Part shown: positions 8,700 to 17,919 of the stretch, piece by piece
Layout: the number at the start of each line of letters is the position of its first letter
How positions within the stretch are numbered: the stretch's first letter is position 1
Assembly (NCBI RefSeq): GCF_000378485.1
Contig: NZ_KB899980.1
Location: forward strand, 1-62,762
Length of the DNA: 62,762 nt
Direction: 5' to 3'
From: Flavobacterium rivuli WB 3.3-2 = DSM 21788
GTDB lineage: Bacteria > Bacteroidota > Bacteroidia > Flavobacteriales > Flavobacteriaceae
The notes under the pieces: generated by a model
What the model was told of the DNA's origin: nothing
Seen by the model: only the letters and a program-made list of their open reading frames with translations
Databases searched by the model: none
Translations under genes and position numbers: made by a program

Positions 8700-9524
8700 A
8701 TGAAACAGTTTATACTGTCACTTTTATTATGCATCATGGCCATTGGGGTTGCCCACGGGCAGGAAGAATTTACCGTTTATTTTGACTTTAATATTGATGA
8801 TGCCGAAGATACATCGAACAAAAATCTATCGGCGTGGATTACTAATAACAATGCGGCACAGGTTACAAGCGTATATGGTTATACCGATAGCGTAGGCAAT
8901 GCCGCATATAATATAAAACTATCTGCGCGCAGGGCAGCATGGGTATATAGTGAGCTTAAAAACAAAAATATGGTTACTCCTGATACCGATTTAAAAGGAT
9001 TTGGTGAAAGCACAGCGTTTGCCGAATTAAATAAAAACCGCCGGGTGGTAATAGAGTTTACAAAACCGAAGCCTTTGCCCTTAGCTGAAGAAGAACCCAA
9101 ACCTGAAACTTTACCCATACCTGTAAAACCAGAAATTGTTACACCTACGCTTACACAAATTATGGATTCGGCCCAAAAAGGGGATAAGATTGTACTTCAA
9201 AATATATATTTTTACAACGATACTGAGATTTTGCTTCCTAAATCAAGACATACGTTAAACGAACTGGTGGCCACATTGCAGGATAATGTAAAGCTAAAAA
9301 TAGAAATTCAGGGTCATAAATGCTGTTCTCCACTTGATGATACTGATTTAGCCGGTGATCGCGCTAAAACTATTTATAGATACCTTAAAGATCATGGTAT
9401 TAATAAAAAGCGGCTTAGCTACAAAGGCTTTGGCGGTAGTAGGCCCATATTTGCCATACCTGAAAAAAATGAAGAACAACGTGAAGCCAACCGCAGGGTA
9501 GAAATAGAAATTATAGAAAGATAG
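8700..9524 (+). CDS. OmpA-family peptidoglycan-associated outer membrane protein
   Basis: 274 residues. A signal peptide covers about residues 1-20, ending VAHGQ. Two OmpA-like modules are visible. The first half (about 24-125) has VYFDFNIDDAEDTS and YTDSVGNAAYN with the RR pair in LNKNRRVVIEF. The second (about 150-274) has YFYNDTEILLP, IQGHKCC, LAGDRAKTIYRYLK and REANRRVEIEI. A proline- and Glu-rich linker lies near 126-150. The family binds the diaminopimelate of peptidoglycan and ties it to the outer membrane. The first module is shorter than usual. Single gene, no clear operon partner. Confidence 0.85.
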   Translation: MKQFILSLLLCIMAIGVAHGQEEFTVYFDFNIDDAEDTSNKNLSAWITNNNAAQVTSVYGYTDSVGNAAYNIKLSARRAAWVYSELKNKNMVTPDTDLKGFGESTAFAELNKNRRVVIEFTKPKPLPLAEEEPKPETLPIPVKPEIVTPTLTQIMDSAQKGDKIVLQNIYFYNDTEILLPKSRHTLNELVATLQDNVKLKIEIQGHKCCSPLDDTDLAGDRAKTIYRYLKDHGINKKRLSYKGFGGSRPIFAIPEKNEEQREANRRVEIEIIER

Positions 9525-9840
9525 CATTCTTTGTCTGTGCATACGCTACGGTATCAAATCTGAAATCTTACCTTAAACAACAAATCGCTTGTATTTGCAC
9601 TAATTGAGGCATGATTTCAGGAGCAAAATATTTTATCATGATGTTTATAATGTCTCATTTTTCGACATTTTGATTTAAATGCAGATATAAAGTTACCCCT
9701 TTTTAAATATTGACACGAAATGGGTAAACAATGAAATGGATAAGCGAACAGTCTTTGAACTAAATGAACCTACTTTGCGAAAACGAAATAGTTTAATCCT
9801 GTTCGTACTCATTTAACCACTAACTGCATAAATTAACCTG
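9525..9840 (+). other. Intergenic region before the GH43 lipoprotein
   Basis: 316 bases without a convincing gene. A TACTTTG-like element at about 9772-9778 is a weak candidate for the -7 box of the downstream gene. No hairpin terminator for the OmpA gene was recognised. Confidence 0.35.
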
Positions 9841-10818
9841 ATGAAATTATTAATTAAACTGGCTTTATATCTTTTAATATGTCCGTTATTTATGATGTGC
9901 GGATCTGACGATAGTAAAAGCACGGCACCTATTGAGGTACGCTTAAACCCTATGCTTGCCGATCCGACTATTTTTAAGCATAACGGCATGTATTATCTTT
10001 ATGGAACAAAAAACAATCCTAATATTCAGGGAGAAGGTTTTTTAGTGTATACATCTGCCGATCTTGAAAACTGGGAAGGACCTGCCGGTGCGCATGATGG
10101 TTTTGCCTTTAAAAAAGGAGATGGCTATGGCGATACAGGTTTTTGGGCACCACAAATTTTTGAACACAATGGCAAGTTTTACATGGCATATACTGCTAAT
10201 GAACAAATAGCGATTGCGGTAAGCAACAGCCCGCTTGGGCCATTTACTAATGCAGGAAATTCTATTCCGTTTAACGGTAAACAAATAGACCCGTTTGTGT
10301 TTTTTGATGGAGGGAAGATTTATCTCTATCACGTAAGGCTTAACGAAGGCAACAGGATCTTTGTTGCAGAGATGGAAGATGACCTGAGTGCTATAAAGCC
10401 AGAAACCCTTACCGAATGTGTACATGCCACCAAGCCCTGGGAAAATACCCAAAACGTGCCGTGGACAGTAACCGAAGGCCCTACTGTTTTTAAAAATGGC
10501 AGCCTGTATTACCTTGTATATTCGGCTAACGATTTCAGGAATCAGGATTATGCTGTAGGCTATGCTACATCGTCAAGCCCTTTTGGACCGTGGAGTAAGG
10601 ACAACAACAGCCCCTTTATATCTAAACAATTACTAAATTATCCGGGCACAGGGCACGGAGATATTTTTTATGGTGATGGCGGAGATATGTATTACGTTTT
10701 TCATACCCACTTTTCTAATATACAGGTAGATCCGCGTAAAACGGCTATCTTGCCTATAACTTTGCAGGGAGAAACATTAGCTGTAAAACCTAATGCCGAA
10801 ATAATGTGGTTACATTAA
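9841..10818 (+). CDS. GH43-family glycoside hydrolase, lipoprotein
   Basis: 325 residues. The N-terminus is a lipoprotein signal with the Cys of LFMMCGSDD as likely anchor, so the enzyme is expected at the cell surface or in the periplasm. The five-bladed propeller features of GH43 are visible: LADPTIFKHNGMYYLYG (catalytic base Asp), QIDPFVFFDGGKIYLY (pKa-modulating Asp) and VTEGPTVFKNGSLYYLVY (general acid Glu). GH43 enzymes cut arabinan, xylan or related side chains; the exact substrate cannot be read from the sequence. It is a lone gene, not in a SusC/SusD locus, and shares a bidirectional terminator with ilvE. Confidence 0.85.
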   Translation: MKLLIKLALYLLICPLFMMCGSDDSKSTAPIEVRLNPMLADPTIFKHNGMYYLYGTKNNPNIQGEGFLVYTSADLENWEGPAGAHDGFAFKKGDGYGDTGFWAPQIFEHNGKFYMAYTANEQIAIAVSNSPLGPFTNAGNSIPFNGKQIDPFVFFDGGKIYLYHVRLNEGNRIFVAEMEDDLSAIKPETLTECVHATKPWENTQNVPWTVTEGPTVFKNGSLYYLVYSANDFRNQDYAVGYATSSSPFGPWSKDNNSPFISKQLLNYPGTGHGDIFYGDGGDMYYVFHTHFSNIQVDPRKTAILPITLQGETLAVKPNAEIMWLH

Positions 10819-10841
10819 TTATTTACAGAATTACCTATACA

Positions 10842-10873
10842 AAAAAGCTCTCACCAGACAGTGAGAGCTTTTT
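10842..10873. terminator. Bidirectional terminator between GH43 gene and leucine operon
   Basis: AAAAAGCTCTCAC (10842-10854) and GTGAGAGCTTTTT (10861-10873) form a perfect 13-bp stem with A- and T-runs on its two sides, so it can serve both convergent units. Confidence 0.9.
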
Positions 10874-10897
10874 AGTATTATATAACTAAGAATTTAT

Positions 10898-11788
10898 TTA
10901 AGATATGGGTTTCAGTTCATTTTGTGTAGCATGTACTTCATGCTGATATAATATAGAAAGCTTTTTGCCAAGGCTTTCATTCCAGTCCATCGGGAAAGTA
11001 TAATCATCTAATGAGCCAATGCCGGCAATCTCGGCAGCAGTCCCAGTAAAAAATGCGCTGTCGGCGGTTTTAACCTCGTCTATTGTAAACAGCTTTACTT
11101 CAACCGGAATATGGTTCTCTTTGGCAAGGTCTAAAATAGTATTGCGGGTAATTCCCGGCAATATATTACCTAATGGGCAGGTGTAAAGGCAGCAGTCTTT
11201 CTCGTAAAAGAAATTTGCACCCGGCCCTTCGGCCACGTAACCTGCGGCATCAAGCATTAAAGCTTCGTCAAAACCATTTTGTTTAGCCTCTGTAGTGGCA
11301 AGAATAGAATTAATGTAATGCCCCACAGTCTTGGCCTCTACATGGCACGACTTAGGGTTTGGCCTCTGGTAAGGCGATGTTTTAATGCGCAGTAGTTTAT
11401 CGCCCAAATATTTGCCCCATTCCCAGGCACATAAAAACAAGTTGGTTTTATCTACAGGCACTAAAGACATATTAGGGTCAAGGTAAAACAATGGCCTGAT
11501 GTATGCATTGGTTATTCCGTTCTTTTCAAGCAATTCATAGCTTAGCTTTGTAAGTTCTTCTACGGTATAATCTGTTTTTATATGCATCGTCGCGGCCGAC
11601 TTAAGCATGCGCTCAAAATGCTCTTTTGCCTTAAATATCTTTACGCCTGTTGGGGTGTCATAAGCCCTTATGCCTTCAAAAATACCATTACCGTAGTGCA
11701 TGGTTTGGTTATAAAGGCTTGCTGTTGCCTGTGCTGCAGGTATCCATTCTCCGTTAAGGAAAACTATGGTGTTCTCATTATAATACAT
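10898..11788 (-). CDS. ilvE: Branched-chain amino acid aminotransferase
   Basis: 296 residues. Class IV PLP aminotransferase: the Lys in CHVEAKTVGHYIN is the expected Schiff-base residue, and the segments GIFEGIRAYDTP, GYVAEGPGANFF and LPGITRNTILDLA are typical of IlvE. It catalyses the last step of leucine, isoleucine and valine synthesis with glutamate as amino donor. It is the last gene of the leu operon and its start codon directly abuts the leuB stop, implying translational coupling. The first residues (MYYNENTIVFLNGEW) give a normal N-terminus. Confidence 0.93.
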   Translation of the reverse strand: MYYNENTIVFLNGEWIPAAQATASLYNQTMHYGNGIFEGIRAYDTPTGVKIFKAKEHFERMLKSAATMHIKTDYTVEELTKLSYELLEKNGITNAYIRPLFYLDPNMSLVPVDKTNLFLCAWEWGKYLGDKLLRIKTSPYQRPNPKSCHVEAKTVGHYINSILATTEAKQNGFDEALMLDAAGYVAEGPGANFFYEKDCCLYTCPLGNILPGITRNTILDLAKENHIPVEVKLFTIDEVKTADSAFFTGTAAEIAGIGSLDDYTFPMDWNESLGKKLSILYQHEVHATQNELKPIS

Positions 11789-12901
11789 TTAGATAATGGT
11801 CGATTTACCAATACTCACATTGGCATGGTTATTAAAAATTTCATTGCCCAATACCATACTTTCTATAAAATCGCCCACATCATCGGTAGAGTAGGTGCTG
11901 TCGGCAAAAATATCCGGGGTACAATAATTCAGGTCGATGCTTACAGCAACCGCATTTTTAATCGTATCGGCTTCCTCATACAAATCAAAATGCTCTAAGA
12001 GCAAAGCTGCAGAAAGTATCGATGCCACAGGATTAGCGATTCCTTTACCCGTTGCGGCAGGATAGGAGCCGTGTATAGGCTCAAAAAGGCTGTATTTATC
12101 TCCCACAGATGCAGATGCTGCCAGCCCAATGCTTCCGCCAATAACGCTTGCTTCATCTGATAGTATATCGCCAAACATATTTTCTGTAAGCATTACATCA
12201 AACTGTTTCGGGTTTAATATTAGCTGCATTGCAGCGTTGTCTACAAATAAAAAGTCTAACGTCACATCAGGATATTCGGCAGCGATTTGAGAAACCACCC
12301 TGCGCCATAAGCGCGACGTTTCAAGTACGTTTGCCTTATCTACCAGTGTTACTTTTTTGCGCCTGTTTTGCGCTGCTTTAAAAGCCATGTGGGTTATTTG
12401 CTCAATTTCTTTTACAGAATACGAGCATACATCTGTGGCTACGGTTTTATCGTCGCTTAAATACTTTTCGCCAAAGTAAATACCGCCTGTAAGTTCACGG
12501 TAAATGGCAATATCCACACCAGCAATCCTATCAGCTTTAAGCGGTGATTGTGGTATTAATTTATCGTAAATAGTTATAGGCCTTATATTTGCAAACAGTT
12601 GTAACGCCTTACGAATAGAGAGCAGTCCCTGTTCCGGACGGATAGGCGCATCGGGGTTATTGTCATATTTAGGGTGACCCACAGCACCAAGCAAAACAGC
12701 ATCGGCTTCCCGGCAAATTTCGAGGGTCTCCTGCGGCAGGGCCTCGTTATACTTATCTATGGCGCATGCACCAAGAAGTGCAGGGGTAAAGGTAAAATCA
12801 TGGCCAAAGCGCGATGCAACGGCTTTTAATACTTTTACGGCTTCGTTAGTAACTTCAGGGCCTATGCCATCTCCTGCTAAAACTGCTATATTTAAAACCA
12901 T
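11789..12901 (-). CDS. leuB: 3-isopropylmalate dehydrogenase
   Basis: 370 residues, standard LeuB length. The N-terminal IAVLAGDGIGPEV, the substrate-binding RKALQLFANIRP, the YREL motif (YRELTGGIYFG), the metal-binding Asp residues in DILSDEASVIGGS, and the NAD-binding segment EPIHGSYPAATGKGIANP are all visible. It oxidises and decarboxylates 3-isopropylmalate to 2-ketoisocaproate. Two bases separate it from leuD upstream and none from ilvE downstream. Confidence 0.96.
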   Translation of the reverse strand: MVLNIAVLAGDGIGPEVTNEAVKVLKAVASRFGHDFTFTPALLGACAIDKYNEALPQETLEICREADAVLLGAVGHPKYDNNPDAPIRPEQGLLSIRKALQLFANIRPITIYDKLIPQSPLKADRIAGVDIAIYRELTGGIYFGEKYLSDDKTVATDVCSYSVKEIEQITHMAFKAAQNRRKKVTLVDKANVLETSRLWRRVVSQIAAEYPDVTLDFLFVDNAAMQLILNPKQFDVMLTENMFGDILSDEASVIGGSIGLAASASVGDKYSLFEPIHGSYPAATGKGIANPVASILSAALLLEHFDLYEEADTIKNAVAVSIDLNYCTPDIFADSTYSTDDVGDFIESMVLGNEIFNNHANVSIGKSTII

Positions 12902-12903
12902 AA

Positions 12904-13485
12904 CTAACTATATTTTTCTTCAAATTGTGTAATTGCTTCAAGCCTGCTCAGTAAAAAATCGATATCATCATAACCGTTAATGAGGCAGAGCTTTTTGTAG
13001 GGATTAATATCAAAATGCTCTGTATTGCCGGCGCAGGTAATGCTTTGTTCTTCAAGGTTTATGGCAATTGGTTCTAATGGATTTGTTTTAAGAAAATCAA
13101 ATAATACCTTTAAAAATTGCGGACTAACCTGTAATGGTAACAGCCCGTTAGTAAGGCAGTTCTCTTTAAAAATATCGGCAAAATAGCTCGACACAATAAC
13201 CTTAAACCCAAAGCCTGAAAGCGCCCACGCTGCATGCTCCCGGCTGGAGCCACACCCAAAGTTATTGCCTGTAATTAAAACAGCTCCCCTTTGCGATTGC
13301 ATGTTAAGGCTAAAATCTGGGTTAAGTTCGTTGTCCTTTGTATAACGCCAGTCCCTGAACAAATTAGCTCCAAAACCATCTTTATCGGTGGATTTTAAAA
13401 ATCGCGCCGGAATTATCTGGTCGGTATCCACGTTCTCAATATCAAGCGTCATGGCCACATCGGTAAGTGTTGTAAACTTTTGCAT
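12904..13485 (-). CDS. leuD: 3-isopropylmalate dehydratase, small subunit
   Basis: 193 residues. The swivel-domain motif GNNFGCGSSREHAAWAL is intact, as is the start segment VDTDQIIPARFLK. With LeuC it isomerises 2-isopropylmalate to 3-isopropylmalate. It follows leuC with no gap, consistent with a coupled heterodimer. Confidence 0.96.
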   Translation of the reverse strand: MQKFTTLTDVAMTLDIENVDTDQIIPARFLKSTDKDGFGANLFRDWRYTKDNELNPDFSLNMQSQRGAVLITGNNFGCGSSREHAAWALSGFGFKVIVSSYFADIFKENCLTNGLLPLQVSPQFLKVLFDFLKTNPLEPIAINLEEQSITCAGNTEHFDINPYKKLCLINGYDDIDFLLSRLEAITQFEEKYS

Positions 13486-14868
13486 CTAATTCAGGTTTTT
13501 AGTAAAGTCTATAATTTTTCCTTCAATGGCAATGGCAGCAGCGGTAAGCGGGCTTGCCAGTATGGTTCGCGCACCCGGTCCCTGGCGGCCTTCAAAATTT
13601 CGGTTGCTTGTAGAAACACAATATTCTTCGGCGGGGATCTTATCATCGTTCATGGCTAAACAGGCAGAACATCCCGGTTGCCGCACCTGGAAACCAGCGT
13701 CTTCAAAAATTTTGTACAATCCTTCGGCTTTCATTTCGCTCGCCACCTGTTGCGACCCCGGAACGATTAATGCCGTAACATTATCAGCTTTCTTTTTGCC
13801 GTTAATATAATCGGCAACCGTCCTGAAATCTTCAATGCGGGAGTTAGTACAACTGCCTATAAAGATATAGTTTATACGGGTGCCCAGTAACGACTGCCCA
13901 TAATCAAACCCCATATATGCGAGAGCTTTATCTGTACTCGTTTCTACAAGGGTAGGGATTGTATCACCTATCTTAATTCCCATTCCCGGATTAGTTCCGT
14001 AGGTTATCATTGGGGCAATCTCTTCGGCATCAATATTATATTCTTTGTCAAATTCAGCACCATCATCGGTAGTAAGGGTTTTCCAGTAAGTAATTTTAGC
14101 TTCCAATTCTTTGCCTTTAGGGGCAAATTCGCGACCTGCTACATATTCAAACGTAGTTTCATCCGGCGCTATCAGTCCGCCACGGGCTCCCATTTCTATA
14201 CTCATATTACACACCGTCATGCGGCCTTCCATAGACATTTCCCTGAACACATTACCTGCATATTCGCAAAAATACCCTGTACCGGAGTTTGTACCTAATT
14301 TACTTATAATGTAAAGGATAACATCTTTAGGCAATACGCCCTTTTTAAGTTTACCGTTTACATTAATACGCATTTTTAAAGGCTTCTGCAGTAAAAGGCA
14401 CTGGCTTGCAAATACCTGCGCTACCTGGCTGGTGCCAATGCCAAAAGCAATAGTACCAAATGCCCCGTGGGTAGAGGTGTGGCTATCGCCACACACAATG
14501 GTCATGCCAGGCTGGGTAATGCCAAGCTCTGGTGCTATAACGTGTACAATGCCATTATATGGGTGGCCCAGGCCATAAAATTCTATATTGTTTTTTTCGC
14601 AGTTTAGGGTTAATTCTTCAATTTGCTTTCTCGACATGTCGTCTTTTATAGGCAAATGCTGGTTTATGGTAGGCGTATTATGATCGGCAGTGGCAATAAT
14701 TTTATTTGGGCGAAATACCGGAATATGGCGTTGCTCCAGCTCGTTAAATGCCTGTGGGCTTGTAACCTCGTGTATAAGGTGCTTATCTATGTATAAAATA
14801 TCGGGCCCGTTAGTAACAGACTCTACCACGTGGGCATCCCAAACTTTATCAAACAGCGTTTTTTTCAT
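13486..14868 (-). CDS. leuC: 3-isopropylmalate dehydratase, large subunit
   Basis: 460 residues. The aconitase-type 4Fe-4S ligands are present: Cys in FIGSCTNSRIEDF and the CxxC pair in PGCSACLAMNDD. The segments VCGDSHTSTHGAFG and GARGGLIAPDETTF are diagnostic for LeuC. Works with LeuD in the isomerase step of leucine synthesis. Four bases after leuA. Confidence 0.96.
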   Translation of the reverse strand: MKKTLFDKVWDAHVVESVTNGPDILYIDKHLIHEVTSPQAFNELEQRHIPVFRPNKIIATADHNTPTINQHLPIKDDMSRKQIEELTLNCEKNNIEFYGLGHPYNGIVHVIAPELGITQPGMTIVCGDSHTSTHGAFGTIAFGIGTSQVAQVFASQCLLLQKPLKMRINVNGKLKKGVLPKDVILYIISKLGTNSGTGYFCEYAGNVFREMSMEGRMTVCNMSIEMGARGGLIAPDETTFEYVAGREFAPKGKELEAKITYWKTLTTDDGAEFDKEYNIDAEEIAPMITYGTNPGMGIKIGDTIPTLVETSTDKALAYMGFDYGQSLLGTRINYIFIGSCTNSRIEDFRTVADYINGKKKADNVTALIVPGSQQVASEMKAEGLYKIFEDAGFQVRQPGCSACLAMNDDKIPAEEYCVSTSNRNFEGRQGPGARTILASPLTAAAIAIEGKIIDFTKNLN

Positions 14869-14872
14869 TGTA

Positions 14873-16039
14873 TTATAAACTTAATTGAAACTTGTTTTTA
14901 GACATCTCCACTATATAATGAATGTCGTTATCGGTAACGATCTTGCAGGTATCGGCAAAATTCACGAATTCTGAATATACGATATCTAAATCTAATTTGG
15001 TAAAATCGTAACCTATATTTTTAGCTCTGTATGCCAGCGCCGATCTGCCACTACGTGCCGTGAGCACTATAGAAGACTCGTTAACGCCCACATCTTTAGG
15101 GTTAATAATTTCGTAAGTCTCGCGGTTCTTTATCATCCCGTCCTGATGGATTCCTGAACTGTGCGCAAAAGCGTTTTCACCCACAATGGCCTTATTAGCT
15201 TGTACCATCATTCCCATTTCTTCAGCAACCATTTTACTAATGCCCAGCAATCGTTTAGAATCTATATTGGTAGCCAGGTTAAGCTTAGGGTGCTGGCGCA
15301 ATATCATGACAACTTCTTCTAAAGAGGTGTTGCCGGCACGTTCGCCAATACCGTTTACGGTACATTCTATCTGGCGCGCACCATTTATAACTCCTGCAAT
15401 AGCATTGGCAGTGGCAAGCCCAAGATCGTTATGGCAATGGCAGGAAAGGCGCACCGTGTGTATTCCCGGTACATTTTCCATTAGGTATTTTATTTTCGCA
15501 CCGTATTCGTCGGGCAGGCAATAGCCGGTTGTGTCAGGAATATTAAGCACGGTAGCACCTGCTTTTATGGCAACGGCACATACTTTTGCCAAAAATTCGT
15601 TATCGGTACGACCGGCATCTTCGGCATAAAATTCTACATCCTCAACAAACGTTTTGGCGTATGCCACAGCTTCATAAGCGCGTTCTAAAATCTTATCGGG
15701 TGTGGTGTTAAATTTATATTTTATATGCGATTCTGATGTGCCAATACCTGTGTGTATCCTTGGCCTTTTGGCATATTTAAGTGCTTCGGCAGCAACATCA
15801 ATATCTTTTTCTACAGCCCTTGTGAGGCCGCATACGGTAGCATTTTTTACCAGCTTGGCAATCTCTGTAACCGACTGGAAATCGCCCGGGCTCGAAACAG
15901 GAAACCCGGCTTCTATAACATCTACGCCAAGCTCATCCAGCTGGGCAGCAATACGCAGCTTCTGGCCTGTATTTAGTTTACAGCCAGGAACCTGCTCGCC
16001 ATCTCTAAGGGTTGTATCAAAAATTTCTACGTGTTCCAT
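14873..16039 (-). CDS. leuA: 2-isopropylmalate synthase
   Basis: 389 residues from the ATG at 16039 (MEHVEIFDTTLRDGEQVPG). An upstream GTG at 16102 is in frame, but the added 21 residues are outside the conserved family start. The metal-binding FDTTLRDGEQ, the HxH motif SCHCHNDLGLA and NGIGERAGNTSLEEV are clear. It condenses acetyl-CoA with 2-ketoisovalerate. The protein is of the short type without a full C-terminal allosteric domain, so leucine feedback control may be reduced or work differently. First gene of leuA-leuC-leuD-leuB-ilvE. Confidence 0.93.
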   Translation of the reverse strand: MEHVEIFDTTLRDGEQVPGCKLNTGQKLRIAAQLDELGVDVIEAGFPVSSPGDFQSVTEIAKLVKNATVCGLTRAVEKDIDVAAEALKYAKRPRIHTGIGTSESHIKYKFNTTPDKILERAYEAVAYAKTFVEDVEFYAEDAGRTDNEFLAKVCAVAIKAGATVLNIPDTTGYCLPDEYGAKIKYLMENVPGIHTVRLSCHCHNDLGLATANAIAGVINGARQIECTVNGIGERAGNTSLEEVVMILRQHPKLNLATNIDSKRLLGISKMVAEEMGMMVQANKAIVGENAFAHSSGIHQDGMIKNRETYEIINPKDVGVNESSIVLTARSGRSALAYRAKNIGYDFTKLDLDIVYSEFVNFADTCKIVTDNDIHYIVEMSKNKFQLSL

Positions 16040-16345
16040 CGTAATGTATTTCTTTGTAGCTAATTTATTGTTATTAATGTGTGACAGGTTTTGTAAAAGC
16101 ACACAATTTACGATGGTAGGCGCGCATAATTGTTTGTTATGTGTCTGTAATTTAGTTTATTATGTGTTTTTTTTTACGACGCTTGATGCAGATAATAGAC
16201 TGATAATTAATACCGCACAAGCTAATTGGCTAACGATTTTGCTAAAATTATTAGATACAACCGGATGGTTGTAGCAAAAAAAACGCTTAAATTTCGGGTG
16301 TAATATAGATGCTATCATTGTATCTATGCAGATAGAAACACCACA
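16040..16345. promoter_or_regulatory. Divergent regulatory region between leuA and the helical protein gene
   Basis: 306 bases with no gene. A perfect inverted repeat TACAACC (16256-16262) / GGTTGTA (16267-16273) sits next to an A-tract. A second dyad, ATAGAT (16305-16310) / ATCTAT (16322-16327), overlaps a TATCTATG that could be the -7 element of the plus-strand gene. These could be operators; no T-box, riboswitch or leucine-rich leader was recognised. Confidence 0.4.
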
Positions 16346-17902
16346 ATGATTAAGAATAACAACGAATTGACCGATAATTTATTTTCACTTGTAAAGTCGC
16401 TTACAGCGTCTGAAAAGCGGCAGTTTTCACTCTATGCCGGGAGGGTGGCCATGAACAGCGAAAGTAAATTTATCAGCCTTTTTAAAATACTCTGCACACA
16501 AAATAAATATGATGAAGCCGCTATACTTAAGGGTACAGATATATCTAAGCAGCAGTTGTCTAACATTAAATCGCATTTGTATAACCAGATATTAACGAGT
16601 TTACGTTTAAATCCCGCTGTGCGCAGTGTGCCGTTACAAATACGTGAGCAGCTTGATTTTGCCATGATATTATACAGGAAAGGGCTATACCAGCAAAGCC
16701 TTAAACTACTTGATAAAACAAAAACGCTTGCTTTGTTGTATGAAGAAAAGAATATAGGTTACGAAATTCTGGATTTAGAAAAGATAATTGAGTCGCAATA
16801 CATTACCCGTAGCCGTGCTAACAGGGCCGATTTGCTTATTGAACAAACTAATGAACTAACACATCTTAATGGTATTGCAAGTCAGTTATCTAACCTTACG
16901 CTGTATTTATATAATATCTTTTTAAAGAATGGGTATGTACGTACGCCAGATGAGAAGAAAGAAGTGAGCGACCATTTTTTTGCGCACCTGCCGGAGTATG
17001 ATGAAAAGCGCCTGGGCTTTAGGGAAAAGTTATGGTATTACCAGGCGTATGTATGGTACAGTTTTATTATTCAGGACTTTGTGTCGTGCTATAAATATGC
17101 CACTAAATGGGTAGCGTTGTTCGATAAAACCCCACATTTAATTGCCGTGCATCCGGTGTTTTATATAAAAGGCAACCACTATGTTTTAGAGTCGTTGTTT
17201 TATTTAAACCGTATAAAGCAATTTGAGGCAGCCTTGGATAATTTTGAAACGATACTTTCCAATACGGATATACCCGAAGATGATAATATTTTAGTACTTT
17301 CTTTCCTGTATGTATATTCTAATAAGCTGAATTTAAGGTTTATGAGAGCCGAATATACCGGTGGCGAGGAGCTGTTGGATACCATTAATAAAAAGATAGA
17401 TCGCTACAGGGATAAGGTAGATGAGCACCACATCATGATACTGTACTACAAAATGGCGTGCCTGTATTTTGGTAATAGAAAATATGATAAGTGTATTTAC
17501 TTCCTTAAAAAGATCATAGATAATAAAACGACACAATTGCGCGAAGACCTGGTGTGCTTTACCATGATATTAAACCTCGCGGCACATTATGAGGCTGGGC
17601 AGGATTACAGGCTTGAGGCACTTATAAAATCTACACGCATATTTTTAAGTAAGATGAACCACCTGCATGAAGTGCAAAAAGCATTAATGCAGTTTTTAGG
17701 CAGCCTTTCTCAAATATCTCCTTTAGAGATTAAAAATGAGTTCAGGAAATTTCACGCTGTGCTTAAACCGTATGAAAACCATCCTTTTGAGCGCAGGGCG
17801 TTCCTGTACCTTGACCTTCTTTCCTGGCTGGAAGGGCATATTAATGATGAGCCTATTGCCGATGTTATTGCGAGAAAAGTGAACAAAATTAAAAGCCATT
17901 AA
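16346..17902 (+). CDS. Conserved helical (TPR-like) protein of unknown function
   Basis: 518 residues, no signal peptide or membrane segment, almost wholly helical by composition. The N-terminal 80 residues (SLVKSLTASEKRQFSLYAG, then ISKQQLSNIKSHLYNQILTSL) look like a short conserved module, followed by repeated helix pairs such as YRKGLYQQSLKLLDKTKTLA and YKMACLYFGNRKYDKCIYFLKKI that resemble TPR units. I do not recognise a named family. The start codon follows a candidate promoter, and the next gene, a GH43 enzyme, begins 17 bases after the stop, so co-transcription is possible. A cytosolic scaffold or regulator role is a guess. Confidence 0.6.
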   Translation: MIKNNNELTDNLFSLVKSLTASEKRQFSLYAGRVAMNSESKFISLFKILCTQNKYDEAAILKGTDISKQQLSNIKSHLYNQILTSLRLNPAVRSVPLQIREQLDFAMILYRKGLYQQSLKLLDKTKTLALLYEEKNIGYEILDLEKIIESQYITRSRANRADLLIEQTNELTHLNGIASQLSNLTLYLYNIFLKNGYVRTPDEKKEVSDHFFAHLPEYDEKRLGFREKLWYYQAYVWYSFIIQDFVSCYKYATKWVALFDKTPHLIAVHPVFYIKGNHYVLESLFYLNRIKQFEAALDNFETILSNTDIPEDDNILVLSFLYVYSNKLNLRFMRAEYTGGEELLDTINKKIDRYRDKVDEHHIMILYYKMACLYFGNRKYDKCIYFLKKIIDNKTTQLREDLVCFTMILNLAAHYEAGQDYRLEALIKSTRIFLSKMNHLHEVQKALMQFLGSLSQISPLEIKNEFRKFHAVLKPYENHPFERRAFLYLDLLSWLEGHINDEPIADVIARKVNKIKSH

Positions 17903-17919
17903 CCAGCGAGTAAACTACT

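Noticed and set aside
9612..9674. A 20-residue frame in the intergenic region before the GH43 gene
   Set aside because: Too short, poor composition and no conservation evidence.
16074..16127. A 17-residue frame on the minus strand upstream of leuA as a leader peptide
   Set aside because: It has one leucine only and no attenuator-like alternative hairpins beside it, so leucine-dependent attenuation is not supported.
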